Source: Trifolium pratense (taxonomy: Eukaryota > Streptophyta > Magnoliopsida > Fabales > Fabaceae). Taken from it: a stretch of DNA of 64,000 bases. The notes beneath the pieces are model-generated. The model saw nothing but the letters and a program-made list of their open reading frames with translations. It was not told the origin of the DNA and made no database searches. Shown here piece by piece: positions 48,704 to 59,462 of the stretch. A program made the translations under genes and the position numbers. Each line of letters opens with the position of its first letter. The stretch's first letter is position 1. The DNA lies in contig NC_060061.1 in NCBI RefSeq assembly GCF_020283565.1, positions 3,418,010 to 3,482,009 of the forward strand, read 5' to 3'.

Positions 48704-49055
48704 GTCTTCCTTACCTCTTTTCTTTAGTAAATAAACAACTATTTTATTTAAAAAAATCGTTAATATATGGGGTCAACATGCGCAATAATATTAAATAATA
48801 AAATTATTCTTTCAACAATTATCTATTAAAAAATAGTATTTCTTTTAGGCCAATGTTAGCATGTGTCTCATGTTTTTTAAGTTGAAAAGAGTGTCCGTGT
48901 ACCCTACTATGTTGTTAAAGTTGCTAAAAGCATCTACTTTTTGGTGATGTCATGTCCGTGTTATATCCTTTTGACTTCTGAAATACAATGAAATTAACGA
49001 GTACTTATAATAGTCTCTCTTTCTTATATATAAGAAAAAATTGACTTTATTTTGA

Positions 49056-49567
49056 TAGGGATAAATATATTTTTGGTCCCTATAAATATTTTAAGTTTTG
49101 TTTTTAGTCCTCTAAAAAATTTCTTCTACTTTTAGTCCCTCAAAAGTTTTCAATTAACATTTTTAGTCCTACTTCTAAATCAACTCACTGTAGAATTCAT
49201 ATTTTTGAATGAATTTTTTTATGAATGTTTAAAATACTATAAGAATCTCTCCCAATTTTTTTTTGAATTTTTTAACAAAGCATAAATTAAATATAAATTT
49301 TAATGTTTTTTGTGCTTAAAAATTCATATTTAATTCATATTTTGTTAAAAAATTCTAATATTTTTTTTGTGAGTGATTGTTAAAATATTCTAGATATTTC
49401 TGGAAAATTTCATTAAAAAATATGAAGTCTACATATGAGTTAATTTAAAATTAGGGACCAAAAGAGTTAATTGAAAATTTTAGAGGGACCAAAAGTCTAA
49501 GAAAAATTTTAGGGGGACTAAAAACAAAATTTGGAATATTTAAAGGGACCATAAACATATTTATCTC
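49056..49567. mobile_element. Long-TIR MITE (GGGATAAATATATTTTTGGTCCC ends)
   Basis: The left arm (GGGATAAATATATTTTTGGTC, TTTTTAGTCC, TTTTAGTCCCTC) is mirrored by the right arm (GAGGGACCAAAAGTC, GGGGGACTAAAAAC, GGGACCATAAACATATTTATC). TIRs are ~130 bp. ATTTTGA flanks both sides. A partial relative seems present at 58650-58740. Confidence 0.8.
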
Positions 49568-49682
49568 ATTTTGAAATTACTTTTGGTTTTTTTATGTTTG
49601 AGAGTATTTACCATCAACCAATAAGAACATTCTATATGCAAATCCACATATGTAAATTTAAAAGTTTATTACAAGTTTTTTT

Positions 49683-50438
49683 TTTGCAACAGCAAAAGAA
49701 AATATACTGATGAATATGCCTATGAAGCATACATGTTCTTGGATTCTAAAGGCCATCCTTCAACAAAGGGATACCCTCCTTCAGTTACCAAGTTGGAACA
49801 ACATGACGGGGAAGACTATCACAACGAAAGTTTATCAATTGCTGAAGGTGGAGTATTCGGTAGTCGATTGGAGGCAGACTATGTTTCAGAATATGGCTCG
49901 TCCCAGAGCTCTATTCATTTTTTGGCTGGCTTGTCATGGCGGGTTGGCAACAAAAGATAGACTTAATAAATTTGGTGTGCTAGTGGATTTGCATTGTTGT
50001 TTCTGTCACCGGGAGGAAACTATTAATCATTTGTTTTTTGGTTGTACCGAGCTAAAGGTTATTTGGCAAAAGGTCCTCAGATGGCTACATATAGATCATA
50101 TCCCTATGGAATGGGCTGACGAGTTGAGGTGGATTACAAGGCTTAGTAAAGGAAAAGGGTGGAAAGCTCAACTTCTGAAGAGTGCGGCTGCTGAAACTGT
50201 TTACACCTTATGGAATTATAGGAATGATGTTTGCTTTGACAACAAAGTATATGGGAAAAAAATAGATGAAGAGATTATCAATACTATAGTGTATAGAGGA
50301 TGAAGAAGTCCTAAGTTTAGGGAGCACATTGCTCACTTGCTTCTCTTGTTTAGGCTTTTGTTTAGGTTTTTATTTGTCCTGCTAGATGGTTGGACCATGT
50401 ATGTATGGTCACCTTGTACAGTTTTGTTTTTGATTTAA
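49683..50438 (+). pseudogene. LINE fragment, zf-RVT region, 3' end displaced by Helitron
   Basis: The 197-residue frame (49710-50303) reads the zinc-binding RT-associated domain (ARPRALFIFWLACHGGLATKDRL, CCFCHREETINHLFFGC, VYTLWNYRNDVCFDNK). It belongs to a different LINE subfamily from the one at 31540. The 3' UTR runs to TTTTTGATTTAA at 50438. It resumes at 53969 as TACAAATTTTCTTGATTC with poly-A, the typical plant LINE end, after the Helitron. Confidence 0.85.
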
Positions 50439-50579
50439 CTAGTCGTTGGCCCGTGCGTTGCACGGGTTCGGCGGAACACCATTTAAATGTCAATTATGGA
50501 TGTTGTCAATCATGGATATTGTTGATCATGGTAAATTAAACATCCATCTTATTATTTGATGTTTTTGTAATAGTGATTT

Positions 50580-52130
50580 TAAAAAGTTTATTAGCGATAA
50601 AAAATTTGATCTTCCCGTCAATTATAAATTTATAAGTAATAATTTATAATAGTAATTTTAAAATCTTTATGAGCAATAAAAATTGTCATCTCCAAGTGAA
50701 TTAGAGTTTTTTATTAGTAATAACTTGTAAAAGTGATTTTTAAATTTGTAATTCAGCGATAAAAATTGTCATCTCCTCGTAATTTATAATTTTTTTCGAT
50801 ATCGTAAATTATAAATTTTTATCAGTAAAATAATTTTTTATCAATAATAATTTGTAATTGTGATTTTAAATTTTTTTTATCATCAATAAAAATGGTCATC
50901 TCCCCAATCATGATTGTTGATTTTAATTAAGAAAATGATATAACTTAATCATAATTAAGTGAACTAAGCAAAATTATCATTACAAACATATATAGATGCA
51001 AACTAAACACAATTGTTCAAGTGATGTAGAGATGATAGCAAGTTAAGAAAAAGTTAACGAAAGATAGTGATATTAAAATTTGTAATTGTGATTTTAAAAT
51101 TTCTATCAGAGATGAAAATAGTCATCTTCCTATAAAAAAATGCATTTCCCTGTCAATTATAAAAAATGGCACAAACTTTTATTAGCAATAAAAAATACAT
51201 TTCCCCGTCAATTATAAATTTTTATCAGTAATAACTTAAAATAATCATATTAAAACTTTTATCAGTGCTAAAAAATGTTATTAGTAATTACATGTAATAG
51301 TATTATTAAAAAAAAACTTGTAATAGTAATTTAAATTTATTTATTAGCGATAAATATTATCATCTCCCATGAATTATAAATTTTTATCAGTAATAATTTG
51401 TAATTGTGATTTTAAAATTTCTATCAGAGGTGAAAATGGTCATCTTCCCATAAAAAAATGCATTTCCCTGTCAATAATTATAAATTTTTATCAGCAATAA
51501 TTTGTAATTGTGATTTTAAAATTTCTATCAGAGATGTGTCAAAAAAAAAAAATTTCTATCAGAGTTGTCCCATAAAAAAATGCATTTCCCTGTCAATAAT
51601 TATAAATTTTTATCAGTAATAATTTGTAATTGTGATTTTAAAATTTCTATCAGAGGTGAAAATGGTCTTCTTCCCATAAAAAAATGCATTTCCCCGTCAA
51701 TTATAAAAAATGGCACAAACTTTTATTAGCAATAAAAAATGCATTTCCCCGTCAATTATAAATTTTTTATCGGTAATAACTTATAATAATCATTAGTGAA
51801 GCCTTCAAGACCCGTGATATGTGTGTGTCTCAAATAATTTAATTTATGCCTAAGAGTATACTTATAATAATCATTATTAATTTTCTCATGAATTAATATT
51901 AACAATTTGTAATAGTGATTTTAAATTTTTGTATCATCAATAAAAATGGTCATCTCCCTGTGAATTATAAATTTTTACCAGTAATAACTTGTAATAGTGA
52001 TTTCAAAAAAATTATCGTATATAAAAATTGTCATCTCCCCGTGAATTATAATTTTTTATCACTAATAACTTATAATAGTGATTTTAAAAAATTTATGAGA
52101 TAAAAATTGTGTCTCCCCATAGTTCCAATT
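50580..52130. repeat. AT-rich repeat array inside Helitron
   Basis: Words such as AATTTGTAATTGTGATTTTAAA, TTTCTATCAGAG, AAAATGGTCATCT, AAAAAATGCATTTCCC and GTCAATTATAAATTTTTAT recur many times in changing order at about 110-170 bp spacing. The array is degenerate and open frames in it are chance. Confidence 0.8.
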
Positions 52131-52324
52131 TATTCTCTTTCTCATGTCCAATTAGAATGCATGCAATCAAATGGAGTTAGTATGTTGGAGTTGCATGTAG
52201 GTTGGCTAGCTGTCTTGCATGTAGTTTTGCTATTAATTTTCTGCGCAGAGTGGAAGCAGGGAAGTATATTGCTTTTGCAGTAGGTTTATTGCAGGTAATT
52301 TGAGTTACCTTATATCAGTATTTA

Positions 52325-52450
52325 AGTATGTCATTTCATTTATTTGATGTGCATGCATTGGTGAATATTACTCAAATTCAACCAACATTTAAGTATGTCA
52401 TTCCATTTATTTGATGTGCATGCATTGGTGAATATTAGTCAAATTCTATC
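52325..52450. repeat. Tandem duplication (about 69 bp) inside Helitron
   Basis: TTTAAGTATGTCATT(T/C)CATT, ATTTGATGTGCATGCATTGG and TGAATATTA(C/G)TCAAATTC occur twice in a row. Confidence 0.85.
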
Positions 52451-53968
52451 AGTATGAGAGAGATGAAATTAATTCAATTCAAACTAAATTTACAATTCAA
52501 TTTTTGTCTTACTTAAATTCTATTAGTGTTTAAGTATCTCACTCTAGTGGTATCTTGATCTTGGTTGGGGGATAATAAAGTTATTGGTATCTATTTAAGC
52601 TGTAATTGGATTTTGGATAAATGACTAAAAACATTTGATTATAAGCTAATTTAATTGTTTTAATAAAAATTTCTATACTTTAATTGCTTTCTATACGATA
52701 TTTTTCGCTAAACAAAACATAGAAATTAGGAGACTCTTTATAAGATTAAATGTCATTTCTTGTGACTAAGTTTGATATTTTTAAGGTTTATTTGTTGCAA
52801 ATTGATGGCAATAGTTGTTATGGAGATAATTATTGTTGATTTAAACCGGAGATTAATTGATTAGGTGGAATTTACGATTAAATAAAAATTAAATTAGATT
52901 TCATAAAAAAAAAAAATTTCAGAAGTAAAACAGGGATTATAGAAAAAGAGTGTTGAGAGACGGAAGCAATATAAAGGGATTAAATAAGAGAGAGTAAAAA
53001 TAGGAGTGATGAGTTTTATGCATGAAATGCTGTAAAGTTAAAACAAAACAAAACACAAAAGTAAACAAACAAACATTGGAAAAAATATTATGGAAGTACC
53101 TGTATCTTCAAAAATTCTTCGCTGCTCATGGTTTATACACAACCACCAACTAACACGAGAAAAGTTTTTACTTGTGATAAATAAAGATCTGGGCAACATA
53201 GGTTATAAATATGAGAAAACAGATAACAAATGAGGAAAAAGGAAGAAAAAAAAATTAAAATAATAATGATCATCTTTTACTACATAATCAATGAAATAAA
53301 AAAAACAAATAGATTTAAAGCATAATTGGAACCATAATTTACCTTTCAATTTAGAGAGTACCAAACTCCATTGTAATTAACAAAAAAGAAAAAATAGATT
53401 AAGGAAATACATGGGACAAACTTGCCAGAAATTAGAGAAAACAATTAGAGAAAATAAGAGAGATGAACAGATGAATAGATGGAGGAATTATGTGGAAGAA
53501 GGTTCACACTTAAAAATTGATTCAAGGAGCAATAAATTAAATGAAGGAGATGAAGGAACAATTGCATGCATGACACGAGAGATGAAGGAGATAGAGGCAA
53601 CAAATATTGAGGAAAAATTGTGTCATGGAGGAATTTTTTGGAAGAAGAAGATGATGGAACCATATTGCATGCATGATGAAGAGACATGGGAGTTGTGTGG
53701 AAGAAGGTTAACATATAATGGTAGGTTGGGAGAAAGAGCAATAAATGAAGGAAGAAAAGAGCAATAAATGAAGGAAACATGCATGATGACACGTGAGATT
53801 AAGGAGTAGCAACTATCAAGATTCCTTGCACAATTGAGAATGGAAGATATAATCAACTTATTGGCCAAAATGTCACATTATTATAGGCTAAAAAAATTAG
53901 GGTTAGTGATGTGGCAAAATTAGGGTTAGGGCTTACTTGGACAGTTGAGTTTTTATAAAGATGGAAGA

Positions 53969-54003
53969 TACAAATTTTCTTGATTCAAAAAAAAAAAAAA
54001 TTG
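53969..54003 (+). repeat. Displaced LINE 3' end with poly-A
   Basis: TACAAATTTTCTTGATTC plus 14 A continues the LINE that ends at 50438; the two halves join at A/T. Confidence 0.7.
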
Positions 54004-54057
54004 AAATGAGGCATAAGAAATGCAACACAGTACATCAGTATAGCATCCAAAATTTAT

Positions 54058-54675
54058 ATGACAAAGAACATACAATGTGTGGGATGTGTTGGTCATGTTG
54101 AAACCTCTACACATCTTTTCTTACATTGTCCAAGTGTCATGATAGTGTGGCACGGAATTTTTAGATGGCTTGGGTTGGTGATTGTCATCCCACACTCTCT
54201 TTTCTCTCTCTTTGAGATGCTCCGCGGGACGACGAGAAATGGCAACATGCGTCAAGGTGTCCTAATGATTTGGCATGTATCCCTTTGGTCGATTTGGAAG
54301 GCAAGGAATAGTGCGATCTTTTCTAATGTTGTGTTTAACCCAATAACTATTATTGAAGAAATTAAAGTTTTGAGTTGGAGATGGAGTCTCGCTAGGTTGA
54401 AGGTGCCACCAAGTATGTACTATGAGTGGTCCTAGGACCCTGGAGAATGCTTACGGCGTTAGTCGGGTTTTTGTTTTTTCTTGCCTTTCCCTTTTCTAGG
54501 CTGTGTGGGCTGCGTCCCTGTTGATTGTCTTCTAGGGGCTGTTTGGACGTTTTTTGGTTGGCTGCTGCTAGCCACTTACTTATTGTATTGTTTTTATGTT
54601 AGCTCCTCTAGTACACCTTTTGTTGCTTGAGGATGCTCTTTTAATAAAATTTGCTGTTTCAAAAAAAAAAAAACA
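54058..54675 (+). pseudogene. 5'-truncated LINE, same subfamily as 31540-33350
   Basis: Reads CVGCVGHVETSTHLFLHCP, WHGIFRWLGLVIVIPHSLFSLF, MIWHVSLWSIWKARN and MYYEWS, all close to the last zf-RVT part of the LINE at 31540. Unlike that copy, it keeps these in a single frame until a TAG at 54433. The 3' end TTTTAATAAAATTTGCTGTTTC with poly-A (54661-54672) is the same tail type. Confidence 0.88.
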
Positions 54676-54779
54676 ACAACAATGTGGTGAAAAATAAATT
54701 GTTGAAGAGAAGCTAAGTCTGGGAAAGTCAAAACCTAAAGACAATTTTCAGCTTATTTACATTTTATAAGCACTTATCT

Positions 54780-54897
54780 TTTTTTTTTTTTAGTCGAGTA
54801 GTCAAATGACTAGAAATTCCACCCATAAGGTGGATAAGTGGGATGATCGGGATTCGAAACCTACGATGTTCAACCAATTGAGCTATGTTCACGGGAC
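54780..54897 (-). mobile_element. tRNA-derived SINE with 16-bp TSD
   Basis: Same family as 46311: poly-T at the left, then the complement of a B box (GGGATTCGAAAC, slightly degenerate) and of an A-box (CAATTGAGCTA). TTATAAGCACTTATCT flanks both sides (54764-54779, 54898-54913). Confidence 0.85.
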
Positions 54898-54913
54898 TTA
54901 TAAGCACTTATCT

Positions 54914-55258
54914 ATTGCCTATAAAATAAAATGCAAATAAGTTGTTTATCGAAACAGAGCACTAGGAGTATGCATTGTAAAGGATTATTCTTCCATAAAA
55001 TCACCTTAGCTACCTATCGAGGGCACATAAATCAAAAGATCTGATACATAACCAGTGCGGATACGGCATATCATAAAAACAAAAACAAAAAATTATTGAA
55101 ATTTCTAGATAGAAGATTAACTATCAATAATTCCACTTATTAATACTAATATAATGTCAAGTACCAATATTAAACTAATAGAATGTGAAGCTACTGCACA
55201 ACAAAAACAATGAATTGTTGTTGATAACAAATACTAAATTAAAATAAAAAATTGAAAA
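54914..55258. other. GCK gene 3' flank
   Basis: AT-rich, no further gene. It likely contains the GCK gene 3' UTR and polyadenylation signals. Confidence 0.4.
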
Positions 55259-55639
55259 TCACTTTTGGTTAGACTCATAAGGGGAGGCATTAGCAGATGA
55301 ATCTTGCTTTTCTTTCTCCAATTCAATAACAGCTTGTTCTTCGGCGTGCTTTTCAGACATAAGAATTGGGTAGTAGTAATTGGAATGAGCATTCATACAC
55401 TGCATCAACCTTGCGGTAACCTGAGAGCACTTTTCAACAAAGTCTTCGTTTTTGTCTTCTGCTTCTTTGGCACAATTATCCCAATCAATAAAGGCGTCTT
55501 TGCAACCGCCTGCTTTCATGTATAGGCAAAGTCCGCACTCTCCTTCTTCCTCCTCTTCTTTATTCGGTTGATCGGGAGATGGATATGCTGGTTTGGCATC
55601 AGATTGGACCTTTTCCGGTTGATTCGGCGTCGTCGACAT
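55259..55639 (-). CDS. GCK-domain protein
   Basis: Intronless, 126 residues. A Pro/Glu-rich start (PDQPNKEEEEEG) leads to the GCK domain at about residues 31-95 (GECGLCLYMKAGGCKDAF, WDNCAKEAEDKNEDFVEKC, LMQCMNAHSNYYYPIL). Cys 35, 38, 46, 56, 71 and 81 fit its conserved pattern. An acidic/Gln-rich tail follows. GCK domains (named for the Gly-Cys-Lys motif) occur in plant and protist proteins of unclear biochemical role, and the cysteines may form disulfides or bind metal. No signal peptide is visible. A nonsense-bearing copy is at 47246-47487. A MITE sits ~330 bp upstream of the start. Confidence 0.9.
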   Translation of the reverse strand: MSTTPNQPEKVQSDAKPAYPSPDQPNKEEEEEGECGLCLYMKAGGCKDAFIDWDNCAKEAEDKNEDFVEKCSQVTARLMQCMNAHSNYYYPILMSEKHAEEQAVIELEKEKQDSSANASPYESNQK

Positions 55640-55967
55640 TGTCTTTTCTTTTCTGCTTAGTTAAAACCCCCTTTTGTCGTTCCTTACTTCTTTTCTTTAT
55701 TAAATAAACAACTCTTTTATATAAGATAAAAAAAATAGATTAATGTATGAGGTCAATTGTTTAACATGCACAATAATATTAAATAATAAAATTATTCCTT
55801 CAACAATTATCTATTAAAAAATAGTACTCATGTTTCTTCAGTTGTAAAGAGTGTCTCGTACTATGTTGTTAAAGTTGCTAAAAGCATCCACTTTTAGGTG
55901 ATGTCATACATGTGTTCTGTCTTTTTGACTTGTGAAATACAATGAAACTAACTTGTACTTATAATAG

Positions 55968-56135
55968 GGAATGGTTCTCTCAAGTGTAATTTACACTTGA
56001 GAGAATAAATTGTGGTTTGCCACCATTGATCAAGAGAGAGAAACATAGATAAAATTTAAATAAAGTGAATTGGATGGTGATAGATGACACTTTATTCTCT
56101 CAAGTGTGATTTACACTTGAGAGAATCCATTCCCC
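55968..56135. mobile_element. MITE upstream of GCK gene, TSD TTATAATAG
   Basis: 168 bp; each end is itself palindromic (CTCTCAAGTGTAATTTACACTTGAGAG and a one-base variant). The outer ends GGGAATGG and CCATTCCCC pair. TTATAATAG is present on both sides (55959-55967, 56136-56144). The paralogous flank near 49010 reads CTTATAATAGTCT without the insert. Confidence 0.9.
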
Positions 56136-56144
56136 TTATAATAG

Positions 56145-57253
56145 TCTATGTGATCTTATATCAAATAAAAGATCTTGACCTTTTAAAATCATCGTACAAT
56201 TGATATATCTTAACACATAGTGGAAAGTTATAACGACGTTTTATCATTATACTTTTGCCACAATAAGAAGATGGAAGTTAGGGTTTCTTACTTAGGCACA
56301 TGATCATGATCATGTGAACAAATTAACCATAAATTCGATAGGCATGAATGATCAGGATCTATGATATGCTAAAGTAATTAATAATATTAAGAATACAATG
56401 TGTAAGTATGTATGCATACCTTGTGGAAGTGAAAGAGAATACTTTTTTTTTTGATAGAGAAACTCCTTTGATTCTAATTCTACGCTTCTTATATATATAA
56501 TTGTTTTTTTTTATTTGTTAGTATGATTTGTTTTTTTATTAAATAAATCAAATCTTTTATTCTAACAGTAAATAAATAAAATGTTGATACTATATTTTTT
56601 TGAAGATTTTATATTTAAATATATTTTAGATTTATAGTTAAAAAAAGATGATATTAAAATTTATATTTCAGTTTAAAATATTTAAGATTTGTTTAAAATT
56701 TATATGATTAATTTTTTTTTGTAGAAAATATGATTTAGAAATTTATTTTATTTATAGCTTTATATATAAAGCCGTATATGGATGATTTATAAGAAGAATG
56801 AGACAAACAAGAATATGAGAGTTAGAGTTTTGATTTTGAACACCTAATAATAAATACGAAACACTTCCTCAACTAAAAGTCACCTTTGGAATGATGTGAG
56901 AAAATGCATTGGTCACAACAGCAAAACATATTATGTGCATACCTTTGTATAAATTTGAAAATAAAATAAAAACTTTATAGTATAACTCTGATACTCCGTG
57001 ATGCCAATATTAATTTGGGTTAAATTGGATGGGTTTGATCGGATTGACCGATTTTGCCGAATTCATCTACTCCCTGGAAGCAGGCACACATTTAATATAA
57101 AATAAATAAATTCTAATACAAATTTACTATTTCTAAATTTTTAACATGTGCAAATTTGCAATTATAGAAAAATCTTTTGAAAAATTAAATTATAGAAAAA
57201 TATTGGTCAACGTTCATCTTGTAGTCCAAGCGAAGTGTTCATAATTTTTTTTT
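56145..57253. other. Intergenic, AT-rich, no gene seen
   Basis: Poly-T and AT-rich patches. Nothing codes recognisably. Confidence 0.4.
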
Positions 57254-57438
57254 GGAAAATGCTAACAAGTGTCCCTGGGACACTCTTTAAGCACTTGAAA
57301 TAGTAATTTTTTATGAAATTTTTATTGAAATGCGTGAAGTCAACGCATTGAAAATTGTAATGTTCTACTTTTTGAATGAATAATTTCCATAAATATTATG
57401 CTTAAAGAGTGCCCAGGGGGCACTCGTTAGCAAAACCC
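57254..57438. mobile_element. MULE-type MITE (family A, copy 3)
   Basis: 185 bp, TIRs GGAAAATGCTAACAAGTG and the complement of CACTCGTTAGCAAAACCC. It is flanked by T-runs that allow a 9-bp TSD of T. It shares GCGTGAAGTCAACGCATTGA with the other copies. Confidence 0.8.
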
Positions 57439-57573
57439 TTTTTTTTTTTGTTAAGTAGCTTAGTGGCTAGAAAATCCACCTTAAAGGTGAATAAGTGGAG
57501 TGTCCCGGGTTCGAACCCGGGCTGCACATATAGTGCGATATCCCTACCAACTGAGTCAAACTCACAGGGACTC
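57439..57573 (-). mobile_element. tRNA-derived SINE abutting MITE copy 3
   Basis: On minus: GTGAGTTTGACTCAGTTGG (A-box region), CCCGGGTTCGAACCCGGG (B box within a perfect palindrome) and an end GCTACTTAACA with poly-A. The A-tail merges with the MITE's T-run, so its own TSD cannot be read. Confidence 0.8.
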
Positions 57574-57680
57574 GATTTTTTTTCTATCCCAACAATTATA
57601 CCTCTACCCCTAAAAAATAATTTTATTTCCATTTTTACCCTTTATTTTTTGGTAGAATAATTTTACTGTTTGTTATTTTT

Positions 57681-58030
57681 ATAGTGACAGACAAAACTGG
57701 CATTAAAAGCCAAATTTACTTTGAAATAATGAACCACGTTAGTTTGAAAAAGAAGTGCTCCGGTAAGAAATAATGAAACGGATTACTTTAAAAAATTGTA
57801 CTAGTATAGGTGGGTATAGGGGAAGACTAGATCCAAAATTTTGAATTATAGTGACAGACAAAACTGCCACTAAAAATTAAATTTACTTTGAAATAGTGAA
57901 CCGGATTAGTTGGAGAAAGAACTGTTCCGGTATTACTTGAAAAAGAGTACCGGTATAGGTGGGTATAGGATAACGAGATCCAGATTTTTGGCTTATAGTG
58001 ACAGACAAAACTGTCACTAAAAGGCAAAAC
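57681..58030. repeat. Tandem repeat with ATAGTGACAGACAAAACTG
   Basis: The 19-mer occurs at 57681, 57848 and 57994. The spacers are alike (AATTTACTTTGAAATA, GAACC, GTATAGGTGGGTATAGG), giving a period of 146-167 bp. No gene is seen. Confidence 0.8.
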
Positions 58031-59024
58031 TGTTTGCCAAAATCGCGAGTTCTTGTTCTACTTCTTATTCCTTTCGATTCTATTTTGGTTTGTTTGTTTT
58101 TGTTCAGTTTTAGATGGTGGTGGTGGTTGAGTTTGCGTTTTTCTTCTTTCTTTCCCTTTTTCAATTTTCTCGTTTGTGCTTGACTTAAGAACGAGCGGTT
58201 TGATTTTGATTGAGTGGGTTGTTGGATTGGTGGTAAAGATTATAGTGGATTGATGAAGGTTGTGTGGTTTTTTTATGGATTTAACAGAGAAACATGATTT
58301 GGGAGTATGGTGGATTGGTGGTTGACCATGATGATTTTAATAATAAAAAAAAGAGATAAATATTGGGGTAAAGGGTAAAAAAAAAATTAAAATATGTTGA
58401 GATAAAGAGATAAATGTTGGGTAAAAAAAAATTTCGGGATTTTCTTGTGAGACAAATTGGACCAAGCCCAAAATGTAAGTGATGGAAACTTTTTACATTA
58501 CTATTTTTATTTCATGTGTTACTTAAATAGTGGACGTTACAAAAAAAGAAATTTTAGAAAAACAATGTTCGCTAGTTTGGAAGAAAAAAATATTCGCTAC
58601 TTAACATATGAATTGTGTTCGCATCCTAATTAGCAATCATTCCCTATACATGAAAGAGATAAATGTTTTTGGTGATATAAAATTATCAAATTGTTTTTAG
58701 TCCTATAAAAAAGTGATATGTTTTAGTCATAAAAAATAATTATACATGTAGTTTTAATCTATATCGTTAAACTTATGTGTACTTTTGAATGATTATTTAT
58801 TTTACATATTATAAAATAAATCGGTATATATCCATTAGGAAGGAAAAAAAAATCACAATTCACAATCTAGTGTGTGTATATATATATTAGAAATTTAGGC
58901 ACCTAATAATACTATGATGAAACTCAAATTGAAAATATGATATAAAAGGAACAAAAAGTCGTGTGAATTATATCAAAATCCCTATGAAGAAACATTACTC
59001 CGTATTGTCCTCTTTGTTGAATGA
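58031..59024. other. Intergenic, no gene seen
   Basis: Includes a stretch related to the CTACTTAAGTAG region (58510-58620) and a trace of the GGTCCC-type MITE (58650-58740). Confidence 0.4.
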
Positions 59025-59447
59025 TTTGCCATGAGATTTAATGCTGTTGAAATACTGTATGGCTTATTTGTTCTAAAATTTACTGCCGAAGATTTTCATT
59101 GCCATAATTTTGTTCTAAAAATTAACAGATATATTTTTTACAGTATTTAAGCTAAGGAAATAAGGAATAGCCATACAGTATTTTAACAGCATCAAATCTT
59201 ATACCAAATCTGACGCAGAAATTTAACAGATATTTTTTTACAGTATTTAACCTATGGAAATATATCTATATCTTAACAGTAATCATAGAGTGAAAATTAA
59301 CATATATATTTTTTACAGTATTTAACCATACAATATTTTATCAGCATCACACAGCAAAATTAACAGATATATTTTTTTACAGTATTTAACCTATGGAATA
59401 GCCATACAGTATTTCAACAGCATCAAATCTCATGGCAAATCATTCAA
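59025..59447. repeat. Inverted and tandem repeats in 3' flank of the repeated-exon gene
   Basis: The ends are inverted copies (ATTTGCCATGAGATTTAATGC with GTTGAAATACTGTATGGC, and the complement at 59401-59440). Between them the words AACAGATATATTTTTTACAG and TATTTAACCTATGGAA recur four times at ~70-90 bp spacing. Confidence 0.75.
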
Positions 59448-59462
59448 AACCCTCATTGCTCC

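Larger units (their letters stand above)
50439..53968 (-). mobile_element. Non-autonomous Helitron, 3530 bp
   Basis: On minus it begins TCTTCCATCTTTATAAAAAC. It ends with the stem-loop CCCGTGCAACGCACGGG eight bases before CTAG. The flanking bases are A (5') and T (3'), the Helitron insertion rule. No Rep/helicase coding was found. The left-hand 1.7 kb is an AT-rich array of degenerate repeats, followed by a 70 bp tandem pair (52325-52450) and a purine-rich stretch (53400-53790). Confidence 0.85.

Noticed and set aside
50580..52130. CRISPR-like array
   Set aside because: Repeats are degenerate, AT-rich and irregularly spaced in a plant nuclear sequence.
53411..53792. Open frames on both strands in the purine-rich part of the Helitron
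   Set aside because: Purine-rich repeat composition creates long frames; no similarity to Rep, helicase or any known domain.
57480..57560. Possible tRNA gene around CCCGGGTTCGAACCCGGG
   Set aside because: Same SINE family; the anticodon arm cannot be formed.
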